Assembly (NCBI GenBank): GCA_905234765.1
Contig: CAJOIF010000033.1
Location: forward strand, 1-26,838
DNA length: 26,838 bases
Reading direction: 5' to 3'
Source: an uncultured Bacteroidales bacterium
Lineage (GTDB): Bacteria > Bacteroidota > Bacteroidia > Bacteroidales > F082
Shown here: positions 16,737-23,382 of the stretch, one piece after another
Layout: every line of letters starts with the position of its first letter
Numbering within the stretch: position 1 is the stretch's first letter
Translations under genes and position numbers: made by a program
The notes under the pieces: generated by a model
Told to the model about the DNA's origin: nothing
Seen by the model: the letters and a program-made list of their open reading frames with translations, nothing else
Databases searched by the model: none

Positions 16737-17315
16737 TCAAAACGTATCAGGTGCTTTCTCAGCTCCAGCATCAGCCTCGAAATAAGGCCGTCTTTCAAAG
16801 CCGCACAACTTGGCAATCAAGTTGCCCGGGAACTTGCGGATGCTTTGGTTGTAGTCCTTGGCCACTTCGTTGAAGCGCTCGCGCTCGGTGAGGATGCGGT
16901 TCTCGCAGCCTGCCAATTGGGCCTGTAGGGTGAGATATTCTTCACTGGCCTTCAGATCGGGGTAGTTTTCAACGGAGACAATGAGGCGGTTCAGCGAGTT
17001 GCCCAATTCGTCTTGTGCCTTCTCAAAGTTGGCGAACTCGTTTTCGTCAAAATTCTCCGTGTTGACCGTAGTTGAAGTGGCTTTGGCGCGGGCTTCAGTG
17101 ACAGCAATCAAGGTCTCTTGCTCGTATTCGGTGTAGTTTTTCACCAAGGCGACGAGGTTGGGCACAAGGTCGGCACGGCGCTGATAAACGTTCTCCACCT
17201 GGCTCCAGGCCTTGGTCATATTCTCCTGTTTCTTCACAAAGCCATTGTAAGTGCCAACACCCCAAATGAGGATGATGCCTAAAATGATGACAATGATAAT
17301 CCAAGTTTTCTTCAT
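16737..17315 (-). CDS. lemA: LemA family membrane-anchored protein
   Basis: The 192-residue product begins with a signal-anchor helix (residues 4-22, IIIVIILGIILIWGVGTY). The hallmark region KQENMTKAWSQVENVYQRRADLVPNLVALVKNY follows, then a long helical bundle and a C-terminal segment RKFPGNLIAKLCGFERRPYFEA. This order is characteristic of LemA, whose function remains undefined; members are extracytoplasmic helical proteins. It lies 75 nt downstream of pyrI on the same strand, separated by a short repeat-rich gap, so it may have its own promoter rather than being part of pyrBI. Confidence 0.95.
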   Translation of the reverse strand: MKKTWIIIVIILGIILIWGVGTYNGFVKKQENMTKAWSQVENVYQRRADLVPNLVALVKNYTEYEQETLIAVTEARAKATSTTVNTENFDENEFANFEKAQDELGNSLNRLIVSVENYPDLKASEEYLTLQAQLAGCENRILTERERFNEVAKDYNQSIRKFPGNLIAKLCGFERRPYFEADAGAEKAPDTF

Positions 17316-17352
17316 GAGTAAAGTTTTTGTGCTAGACTTCAGTCCATTAGAC

Positions 17353-17386
17353 AGTCTCGCGTCTCGCAGTCCCGTAGTCTCGCGTC
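17353..17386. repeat. Short degenerate tandem repeat in the pyrI-lemA gap
   Basis: AGTCTCGCGTC occurs at 17353-17363 and 17376-17386 with a diverged CTCGCAGTCCCGT unit between. Similar TCTCGCAGTC-type runs are common fillers between genes in Bacteroidales. No function is evident. Confidence 0.55.
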
Positions 17387-17390
17387 CTAA

Positions 17391-17858
17391 TTAGATGAAT
17401 TCAAGCTTGTCTTGCGTGGTGTTCTTCTCGCAGTAGTGGCAGTGCAGCTTGATGTTGCCTTGTGCATCCTTGATGACGATGAACTTGGTCGGCACGTCGT
17501 GCTCCTTGTTGGTGACGCAGTTGGGATTGAAGCACTTCACGATGTGCTCGATGCGCTCGGGGATGGTCACGGTCTGCTTCCTGATGACCTCGAAGTCCTT
17601 GATTTCGATGATGGAGGCAGTAGGGGCGACGAGGGCGATCTTGTTTACGTCTTCAGGTTCGAAGTACTTTTTGGAGACCTTGATGAAGCCTTTCGTGCCG
17701 TATTTCTTGCTTTCCACATTAGTACCGAAATACACGGGAGTGCTGACTTTTTCCAAGCCCAGAATCTTGACGACTTGGAAGACTTTGTCGGCGGGGATAT
17801 GGTCGATGACGGTGCCATTCTCAATGGCGCTGACGGTCAATTCTTTTTTCTTTTCCAT
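17391..17858 (-). CDS. pyrI: Aspartate carbamoyltransferase regulatory subunit
   Basis: PyrI binds nucleotide effectors and holds PyrB trimers together in the class B ATCase holoenzyme. The 155 residues include the nucleotide-binding N-terminal domain (VSAIENGTVIDHIPADKVFQVVKILGL) and a C-terminal zinc domain with four Cys: CFNPNCVTN and CHYCEKN. I chose ATG 17858 because the protein then starts just before the conserved IENGTVIDHI. The longer frame from 17966 would add 36 residues that are translated intergenic repeat. It follows pyrB after 124 nt that contain that repeat. Confidence 0.97.
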   Translation of the reverse strand: MEKKKELTVSAIENGTVIDHIPADKVFQVVKILGLEKVSTPVYFGTNVESKKYGTKGFIKVSKKYFEPEDVNKIALVAPTASIIEIKDFEVIRKQTVTIPERIEHIVKCFNPNCVTNKEHDVPTKFIVIKDAQGNIKLHCHYCEKNTTQDKLEFI

Positions 17859-17900
17859 AGTGTATATGTTGAATTGGTGATTGTTGAATTGTTGTACTCT

Positions 17901-17972
17901 GTCATTGCGAGCGGAGCGTGGCAATCTAGTGATTAAACTGTCCTTCTGGATTGCTTCGTCCCTCATAATGAT
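17901..17972. repeat. Dispersed palindromic intergenic repeat between pyrB and pyrI
   Basis: GTCATTGCGAGCGGAGCG and GGCAATCTAG face CTGGATTGCTTCGTCCCTC and CATAATGA as imperfect inverted arms. This closely resembles the CATTGCGAG...GCAATCCAG repeat scattered through Bacteroidota genomes, as I know it. The right arm is degraded. In the transcript it would fold between pyrB and pyrI and could affect message stability or the PyrB:PyrI ratio (inference). Confidence 0.7.
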
Positions 17973-17982
17973 GCAAAACGCG

Positions 17983-18903
17983 TTACTTGAGTCCTAGGAT
18001 GGATGCTATAAGTGCTTGTCTTGCATAAACTCCGTTTTGTGCCTGTTGGAAGTAGTAGGCCTTCGGGTTGGCGTCCACATCCACATGGATTTCGTTGACG
18101 CGCGGCAGCGGGTGCAGCACGCGGCAGTTGGGCTTGGAGTTCTCCAACATGGCATTGCGCAACACATAGGAGTTCTTCACCTTCTCGTATTCCTCGGGGT
18201 CGGGGAAACGCTCGCGCTGGATTCGGGTCATGTAGATGATGTCGGAGTGGGGGATGGCCTCCTCTAACTCAGTGTATTGGTGGTATTCGAGGTTTCTGTC
18301 CTTGATGTGTTGCTTCACGACGCTGGGCAGCTTCAATTCGACGGGCGAGACGAGGTTGAACTTGGCGTTGAAGTGGCACATGGCCTCGACGAGGCTGTGG
18401 ACGGTGCGGCCATATTTCAGGTCACCGACGAGGGTGATTTCAAGGTTTTCCAAAGTGCCTTGCGTCTTGCGGATGCTGTAAAGGTCGAGCATGCATTGGG
18501 TAGGGTGCTGGTTGGCACCATCTCCTGCATTGATGACGGGTACTTTCGACACTTCAGAAGCGAAGCGTGCCGAGCCTTCGATGGGGTTGCGCATGACGAT
18601 GAGGTCGGCGTAGCTGGCCACCATCGTGATGGTGTCGGCCAACGACTCGCCCTTCTGAATGCTTGTTCCAGCCGTGCTGCTGAAGCCGATGACGTTGCCG
18701 CCCAAGAGTTGGATGGCGGTCTCGAAACTCAGGCGAGTACGTGTTGATGGCTCAAAGAACAGCGAGGCGATGATGCGGCCGTTCAGCAAGTTCTGGTGCG
18801 GGTTTTTCTCAAAGTCCTCGGCGATGTCCAAGACATGGCAGATTTCTTCGGGCGTGTAGTCGCTGATGGAAATCAGGCTGCGGTTTTTCAGTGATATTGA
18901 CAT
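17983..18903 (-). CDS. pyrB: Aspartate carbamoyltransferase catalytic subunit
   Basis: PyrB condenses carbamoyl phosphate with aspartate to carbamoyl aspartate, the first committed step of pyrimidine synthesis. The 306 residues are full length. [13 protein letters not shown] (about residues 49-61) is the carbamoyl-phosphate site. [36 protein letters not shown], the 220s-region [14 protein letters not shown] and HPLPRVNEI are also present. With pyrI next to it the enzyme should be the class B allosteric form. Its leader holds an apparent attenuator, described separately. Confidence 0.98.
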   Translation of the reverse strand: MSISLKNRSLISISDYTPEEICHVLDIAEDFEKNPHQNLLNGRIIASLFFEPSTRTRLSFETAIQLLGGNVIGFSSTAGTSIQKGESLADTITMVASYADLIVMRNPIEGSARFASEVSKVPVINAGDGANQHPTQCMLDLYSIRKTQGTLENLEITLVGDLKYGRTVHSLVEAMCHFNAKFNLVSPVELKLPSVVKQHIKDRNLEYHQYTELEEAIPHSDIIYMTRIQRERFPDPEEYEKVKNSYVLRNAMLENSKPNCRVLHPLPRVNEIHVDVDANPKAYYFQQAQNGVYARQALIASILGLK

Positions 18904-18915
18904 AGGCTTATCGTT

Positions 18916-19050
18916 TTAATTTGTTGTTTCGGCAAAAAAAAGACGGCCAACACTTTGGCCGCCAATATGGGGAATAAGAGAAATCAAGATAGTGGAATCG
19001 GCTGATTCCCAGCAAACAATCTTGTCCGATGACTTCAATAAGTATCTCAT
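18916..19050 (-). CDS. Candidate pyrBI leader peptide (44 residues)
   Basis: Starting at the first ATG after the predicted pyrB promoter, the frame encodes 44 residues (MRYLLKSS... to ...FFAETTN), runs through the terminator stem and its T run (read as GRLFFAE), and stops 12 nt before the pyrB start codon. The Escherichia coli PyrL leader peptide is also 44 residues and also crosses its terminator. The ATG lies only a few bases after the predicted transcription start and has no Shine-Dalgarno site, so translation would have to be near-leaderless. That is the weak point. The peptide has no resemblance to a folded family, as expected for a regulatory ORF. Confidence 0.45.
   Translation of the reverse strand: MRYLLKSSDKIVCWESADSTILISLIPHIGGQSVGRLFFAETTN
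18934..18961 (-). terminator. Intrinsic terminator in the pyrB leader (attenuator)
   Basis: On the minus strand CGGCCAA (18961-18955) pairs with TTGGCCG (18950-18944) around AGTG, followed by TC and eight T ending at 18934, about 30 nt before pyrB. An intrinsic terminator between a promoter and its first gene implies regulated read-through. Confidence 0.85.
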
Positions 19051-19055
19051 CGGAC
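18994..19055 (-). promoter_or_regulatory. Two upstream hairpins in the pyrB leader
   Basis: The first transcript hairpin pairs GTCCGATGA (19055-19047) with TCATCGGAC (19032-19024), nine perfect pairs around 14 nt, at the very 5' end. The second pairs GGAATC (19009-19004) with GATTCC (18999-18994) around AGCC. A U/C-rich stretch follows before the terminator stem. These could act as RNA polymerase pause signals, as in enterobacterial pyrBI attenuation (inference). Confidence 0.6.
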
Positions 19056-19057
19056 TG

Positions 19058-19065
19058 CAAATATA
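19058..19065 (-). promoter_or_regulatory. -7 promoter box for pyrB
   Basis: TATATTTG on the minus strand matches TAnnTTTG exactly. The -33 position is T-rich but not a clear TTTG. Transcription would start near 19053, giving a leader of about 150 nt before pyrB. Confidence 0.65.
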
Positions 19066-19196
19066 GGAAAACTTTTCAATAGGAAAGAAAAAAATCTTCC
19101 AAATCTCATTTTTAACCGCCGGCAATCAGACAACTTGGAGCATGGATGCAGGAAGCATCTGCAATTTGAGCAAAAGCATGGGTGGCGTTTTTTTTG

Positions 19197-19204
19197 TATC
19201 TTTG
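19197..19204 (+). promoter_or_regulatory. -7 promoter box for the DUF362 gene
   Basis: TATCTTTG matches TAnnTTTG and lies 14 nt before ATG 19219. It indicates a start at 19219 or 19228 rather than the upstream in-frame ATG at 19135, which would lie before the promoter. The -33 element is not clear. The interval 19066-19196 holds no other visible element. Confidence 0.65.
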
Positions 19205-19218
19205 CCGCAAATCAAACT

Positions 19219-20181
19219 ATGGACTATATGAAAAACAGCTCAAACGAACAAAAAGAAGCAGTCGTCTATCTGACCAAGGACATCAGTCCTGAAGGACTGG
19301 TCAATATCTATAAAGCACTCGGCGTTCCCGCCAAAGGGCGCGTGGCCATCAAAATGAGCACTGGTGAGGGCAGCAACCCAAACTATCTGAAGCCCGAACT
19401 CATCAAGGACTTAGTCTTTGAAGTCGATGGCACCATCGTGGAGTGCAACACCGCATACGGCAATGGCCCTGGCGACGAGCAGGACAACCGCGATACGTCG
19501 GCCAACCACTGGAAAGTCATCGAGCGACACGGCTTCACGCCCCTGTTCAAGGTGGACATCATGGATGAGGAGGGCGAGATGCGCATCCCCGTGCAAGATT
19601 CTACGCACCTCAAGTATGACATCGTGGGCGGCCACATGGCCAACTATGACTTCATGATTGCCCTCAACCACTTCAAAGGTCATCCGATGGGCGGTTACGG
19701 CGGCGCATTGAAGAACCTCTCTATCGGCTGCGCCAGTCCGAACGGCAAGGCCTATATTCACTCCTCAGGCAAGATGGAAGTGCTTGACATGGCCAAACTT
19801 TGGACGAAGGAATACATCGGTGATTAAGATGGCTTCCTCGAATCGATGGCCGCCGCTGCTCAAGCCGTGGTGGACTACTTCCAGAAAAAGGACGGCATCA
19901 TCTACATCAATGTGATGAACAACATGAGCATCGACTGCGACTGTGTTGACCACCCTGCCCCTGTGAAACTTGAAGACTACGGCATTTTGGCCTCCACCGA
20001 CCCCGTGGCCCTCGACCAGGCCTGTGTCGACATCATCAACAAACAGCAGGTAACGGCCACCAACGACCCCACCGACCTGCTCAGCCGCATTGACAAGCAG
20101 CACGGCGTCCATACTATCGAACACGCCGAAGCCATCGGTCTCGGCAGCCGCAAATACACAATTGTGAATATTGACGAATAA
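19219..20181 (+). pseudogene. DUF362 (COG2768-like) protein with an in-frame stop
   Basis: Both halves read in the same frame. Residues up to KLWTKEYIGD end at TAA 19825-19827, and the frame then continues DGFLESMAAAAQAVVDYF to the natural stop at 20179-20181. Together they give about 320 residues of a DUF362 protein. Family features include GEGSNPNYLKPELI, VECNTAYG, GGHMANYDFMIALNHFKGHPMGGYGGALKNLSIGCAS, and INVMNNMSIDCDC in the second half. The family is annotated as uncharacterised Fe-S-centre related; no reaction is established. The stop most likely replaces a Gln codon (CAA to TAA). TAA is a normal stop elsewhere in this window (rpoC, rplL), so general reassignment is excluded. The second fragment could start at ATG 19846 as a separate ORF, but this looks like a nonsense-mutated gene or a base error. 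Confidence 0.82.
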
Positions 20182-20201
20182 GATAAAAGCATCATGAAAA
20201 A

Positions 20202-20241
20202 CCTGCAACTCGGGCGAAGACTTGGGTTGCGGATTTTTTTT
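20202..20241. terminator. Terminator between convergent DUF362 and C10 protease genes
   Basis: CC(T)GCAAC (20202-20209) pairs with GTTGC-GG (20226-20232) and is followed by A and eight T. On the minus strand the hairpin is followed by TTTTT, so it may serve both convergent genes. Confidence 0.75.
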
Positions 20242-20258
20242 GTGTGTTGGTCGAGGGG

Positions 20259-21338
20259 TTACTTCACGATGAACTTGACCGTTTCGAAGAAGGCATCACC
20301 CTTGATTTGCAAAAAATAGAGCCCATGCTCTAATGTCGCAACGGGAATGGTTCCGTTTGAAGACCCCGATGCCACCTTTTGCCCCATAACACTGAAAATG
20401 GAGTAATCCACCCGTTCGCAAGGAAGGTTTTTCAGATAAAGGACATCAGAAACGGGGTTGGGATAAACTTCAAGCGGCTGTTGGTTTTGGGCCTCGTGAA
20501 TGGCCATAGGCCCATCCGCTGGAATGATATTCAATATGATGCCTTCCATCTTGGTCATTCCGTAATAGAAATTCGCATCAGGAATGTCATACCAGTTGTC
20601 CAAAGTTCCGCCATAGCCAAAGTTGATGTGGAACTTGCCGTCACTCTCGCGATAGCCATCGACCACGACGTTATGTCCGACCGTTCCAGCGGGGTTTTCC
20701 ACGGCCAGATGGGCAGGATAACCGGCTTGCAAATTTGAGATTAAGGTGGCGTACATCAAAGAATCGGGGTCACGAAACAGCACACAGTCTGTAAAACCAA
20801 AGCGCTGGTATGCCTCGAATGCCTGGTCCACGTAAAAGGTACCGGAGCCTTCCGAGGTATAGACCTGCGTAAGGGCCGTGCCGCAAGCAAAAACCAAAGC
20901 GGCTGCCAACTCATCGGTGAGGCCCTCTCTACGCTCGAAAGTGGCGTCGATGGAATCCAACATTTCGTTCAGTAGTGGGAATGAAGGGAACTGCAGAGCG
21001 TCCCAATCATCATCGATGGTATATTTGCGACCGGCATAATTATGGTAATAGTCATCATTGTCGTCAAAGCGGGTGCCTTGTGTCGTCCTCAGATAGTTGA
21101 CAATCTGCCCCATGGCAATAGCTGGACATCCAGCATAGCTGTATGAGTTGCCATTTACCGGGTCTCTGGGACAAAGTTGGTTGTAAGGGAAATCCTGCGT
21201 CCAATGCGAACCGAGAAAGCCGTCCGCGCGAAGCGAAGGAGTGGCCGCAGTTGGGCATTCCACGGTTTTTAGGAGTGGACTTTGCGCCCATCCGGTTAAA
21301 GCGCAAAAAATCAGCAACAAGGAAAGGAATCTCGACAT
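20259..21338 (-). CDS. C10 family cysteine protease with T9SS C-terminal sorting domain
   Basis: This is a secreted streptopain-like peptidase. ATG 21338 is chosen because the -7 promoter box lies upstream of it and a signal peptide follows at once (SRFLSLLLIFCALTGWAQ). The upstream ATG at 21392 would precede the promoter. The 359 residues contain WTQDFPYNQLCP, the nucleophile region SYAGCPAIAMGQ (Cys71) and the catalytic His in GHNVVVDGY (His222), followed by INFGYGG and W249. The C-terminus from about residue 286 (LEVYPNPVSD ... GLYFLQI ... VKFIV) is a type A T9SS sorting domain, so export across the outer membrane is expected. Only about 25 residues separate the signal peptide from the mature-like domain, so the usual inhibitory propeptide appears to be missing. 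Confidence 0.92.
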   Translation of the reverse strand: MSRFLSLLLIFCALTGWAQSPLLKTVECPTAATPSLRADGFLGSHWTQDFPYNQLCPRDPVNGNSYSYAGCPAIAMGQIVNYLRTTQGTRFDDNDDYYHNYAGRKYTIDDDWDALQFPSFPLLNEMLDSIDATFERREGLTDELAAALVFACGTALTQVYTSEGSGTFYVDQAFEAYQRFGFTDCVLFRDPDSLMYATLISNLQAGYPAHLAVENPAGTVGHNVVVDGYRESDGKFHINFGYGGTLDNWYDIPDANFYYGMTKMEGIILNIIPADGPMAIHEAQNQQPLEVYPNPVSDVLYLKNLPCERVDYSIFSVMGQKVASGSSNGTIPVATLEHGLYFLQIKGDAFFETVKFIVK

Positions 21339-21362
21339 TTTACTCAAATTTGATTCAAACCG

Positions 21363-21370
21363 CAAAGCTA
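21363..21370 (-). promoter_or_regulatory. -7 promoter box for the C10 protease gene
   Basis: TAGCTTTG on the minus strand matches TAnnTTTG. It would start transcription about 20 nt before ATG 21338. A -33 TTTG at the right spacing was not seen. Confidence 0.55.
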
Positions 21371-21437
21371 CAACTTTTTTTATTTGCTGCATAGTAGTTT
21401 GCCATTTTGTGCAGGCTCGGGTTGCGGGATTTTTTTG

Positions 21438-21445
21438 TACCTTTG
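21438..21445 (+). promoter_or_regulatory. -7 promoter box for the VanX-like gene
   Basis: TACCTTTG matches TAnnTTTG and lies 22 nt before ATG 21468. It faces away from the protease promoter at 21363-21370, so the two genes are divergently transcribed from a gap of 129 nt. Confidence 0.6.
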
Positions 21446-21467
21446 CACTTTCAATCTTTGTTAAATT

Positions 21468-22190
21468 ATGAAGAGACTATCAATAATTATTGCTATTATC
21501 CTTGGCTTCGTCTTTTCCTTTGTGGGATGCAAGCGGACTCAGGAAGTTCGTCCGGCGGCAGTGCTTCCCACTGAAGACAAGAGCCAGTTTGTCAACATTA
21601 CCGATGTGGTGCCTGATGTCATTCTGGAAATCCGTTATTACAGCACCTATAACTTTGTAGGTGCCCGCGTTGACGGTTACGAGCAGCCTATGGCCCTGAT
21701 GACCAAGCAGGCCGCCGATTCGCTGAAAGTCGTGAGCGACGAACTGCGAGAGCTGGGCTACCGCATCAAGATTTGGGATTCCTATCGTCCTCAAACCGCT
21801 GTCAATCATTTCGTCAGGTGGGCGGAGAATTTACAGGACACCACCATGAAGCACATCTTCTATCCCATGGTGGACAAGAGCTTGCTTTTCGAGCAGCAAT
21901 ACATCATGGCCCGCTCAGGTCACTCACGCGGATCCACTGTTGACCTCACTTTGGTGGATGAGCAGACCGGCAAGGAACTCGACATGGGCAGCCCGTTCGA
22001 TTGGTTCGGTATCGAGAGCCATCCCGACTACATGGATTTGACAGAGGAACAAATTGCCAATCGTCATATCCTCTGGAACGCGATGTTCAGTCATGGTTTC
22101 AAAGGCCTCGACAGCGAATGGTGGCATTTCACGCTGAAGGACGAGCCCTTCCCGGACACTTATTTCACTTTCCCGGTGAAACAGCTCTAA
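21468..22190 (+). CDS. VanX/DdpX-type D-alanyl-D-alanine dipeptidase, lipoprotein
   Basis: The family is a zinc dipeptidase that splits D-Ala-D-Ala. The 240 residues begin with a lipoprotein signal ending FSFVGC (Cys21), so the protein is probably membrane-anchored in the envelope. VanX residues are visible: DSYRP (Arg107), SGHSRGSTVDLTL with His152 and Asp159, and EWWHF with Glu217 and His220, i.e. the SxHxxGxxxD and ExxH-type zinc and catalytic set. No vanH, vanA or vanRS neighbours are present, so peptidoglycan turnover or D-Ala-D-Ala salvage is more likely than glycopeptide resistance. It is convergent with the fic gene, 10 nt away, with no obvious terminator between. Confidence 0.9.
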   Translation: MKRLSIIIAIILGFVFSFVGCKRTQEVRPAAVLPTEDKSQFVNITDVVPDVILEIRYYSTYNFVGARVDGYEQPMALMTKQAADSLKVVSDELRELGYRIKIWDSYRPQTAVNHFVRWAENLQDTTMKHIFYPMVDKSLLFEQQYIMARSGHSRGSTVDLTLVDEQTGKELDMGSPFDWFGIESHPDYMDLTEEQIANRHILWNAMFSHGFKGLDSEWWHFTLKDEPFPDTYFTFPVKQL

Positions 22191-22200
22191 TCGTTCCAGA

Positions 22201-23235
22201 CTAGAAATACTCGCGCACAGCAAACTCAAATTGTTCGATGAAGATTTGTTTGAAAGCATAAAGGTTGTTCTGCTCGTAAAAAATGAGCATCGCCTTTTTG
22301 TAGTCGATAGAATCGACAGAACGAAAACTCAATGGACAATAGCCGTGGGCTATCAGTATGGCATTGCTCGTGATGCGGGCAGTACGTTTATTGCCATCGG
22401 AAAATGCCTGGATATACGATAGCAACACGAGCGCGAGCAGCGCCTTTTCGAAAATGTTTTCTTTACCATTGATCAAGTCACACATGTCAAGCATGGCTTC
22501 ACGGATTTGGAATTCATTATCCAGCGGATGGTAGTTGGTGCCAGTTATTCCTACACGCCGATGACGAATCCCCTTATCAACAGAGAGTTCCTTGGTAAGT
22601 AACTGGTGAATATCCTCAATGTGCCTAACGGACAAGGTTTGCAGATAGTCGGGATTGTCAAGGACAAAACGCAAGGCATCCTTGTGGTTGAGCAGCATGA
22701 CGGCTTCCTCTTTGGTCTTTCCGTCAGCGGTCTTACTCTCACGAAGCAGACGCTCTGTCTCAAGCAGGGAGTAGGTGTTACCTTCTATCTGAGACGACTT
22801 CCAACTGAGATCAATGCCCAAACGCTCCATCTCCTTGCGATATTCGTTTGCCGACATGTCACTCACATGCTGATGGAATTCTGTGTGAAGTTGTTGCAAA
22901 CGCACGGTCTCTTCGTCAGTGAAAAGACTGACTTTCGGTAATTGTTCGCGAATCAGCTCAAAGTTAAAAGATGTCTGTACCTGCCGCTCATCCACATCAA
23001 GCGCAAAATAAGTATCCAGATTGAGCGGCATCAGCAAATGCGCTTGATCAGAAAGACGATAACGGGTGGCGCGGGCTTTGCCTTCAACAACGATATCACC
23101 ATTCTGAACACCAACTGCTATGAGACGCTTCATGGTGGCATCACTGCCCTCAAAGGCAGTACCTTTTGCTATTTCATCGCGCGAAGAAAACGGATGATAA
23201 TGCAAATACTGAAGTATTTCTCGTGAAATATCCAT
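22201..23235 (-). CDS. Fic family protein with degenerate catalytic motif
   Basis: Fic enzymes usually transfer AMP to target proteins. The 344-residue protein has a winged-helix-like N-terminus (ISREILQYLHYHPFSSRDEIAKG), an inhibitory-helix motif (S/T)xxxE(G/N) at Ser147-Gly152 (SSQIEG), VGITGTNYHPLDN (target-docking flap region) and the Fic loop at 276-284. The loop reads QAFSDGNKR where active enzymes have HPFxxGN(G/K)R. The phosphate-binding DGN and Arg are kept, but the catalytic His is Gln. It may be inactive as an AMP transferase or use other chemistry. The inhibitory motif lies N-terminal of the core (class II layout). It has its own promoter. Confidence 0.92.
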   Translation of the reverse strand: MDISREILQYLHYHPFSSRDEIAKGTAFEGSDATMKRLIAVGVQNGDIVVEGKARATRYRLSDQAHLLMPLNLDTYFALDVDERQVQTSFNFELIREQLPKVSLFTDEETVRLQQLHTEFHQHVSDMSANEYRKEMERLGIDLSWKSSQIEGNTYSLLETERLLRESKTADGKTKEEAVMLLNHKDALRFVLDNPDYLQTLSVRHIEDIHQLLTKELSVDKGIRHRRVGITGTNYHPLDNEFQIREAMLDMCDLINGKENIFEKALLALVLLSYIQAFSDGNKRTARITSNAILIAHGYCPLSFRSVDSIDYKKAMLIFYEQNNLYAFKQIFIEQFEFAVREYF

Positions 23236-23258
23236 CGCTATGAACTATAAAATCGGCG

Positions 23259-23266
23259 CAAAATTA
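23259..23266 (-). promoter_or_regulatory. -7 promoter box for the fic gene
   Basis: TAATTTTG on the minus strand fits TAnnTTTG and lies 23 nt before ATG 23235. Confidence 0.5.
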
Positions 23267-23282
23267 ACGTTTTTTTATCAAT

Positions 23283-23337
23283 TATCGGCTCATAATAGAT
23301 TAAAAAATGCCTAAAAAACATGGTATTTGAGCCGATA
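23283..23337. repeat. 10-bp inverted repeat with a 35-nt loop
   Basis: TATCGGCTCA (23283-23292) and TGAGCCGATA (23328-23337) are perfect reverse complements. They lie between the kinase stop and the fic promoter, with an A/T-rich loop. They could be a weak terminator for the upstream minus-strand operon or a protein-binding site; the long loop makes a simple terminator less likely. Confidence 0.6.
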
Positions 23338-23382
23338 CTCAGCGGAATCTTCAATTCTATAAGGCAACTCCAAAGCTGAACC

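Noticed and set aside
17859..17966. 36-residue N-terminal extension of PyrI
   Set aside because: The extension is translated palindromic intergenic repeat. PyrI proteins start near ATG 17858.
19135..19218. Upstream in-frame ATG for the DUF362 gene
   Set aside because: The segment lies before the TATCTTTG promoter box, and its translation (Cys/His/Phe-rich) does not look like the family N-terminus.
21468..22190. VanX-like gene as a glycopeptide resistance determinant
   Set aside because: No vanH/vanA ligase or vanRS genes are nearby, and the protein has a lipoprotein signal, unlike cytoplasmic VanX.
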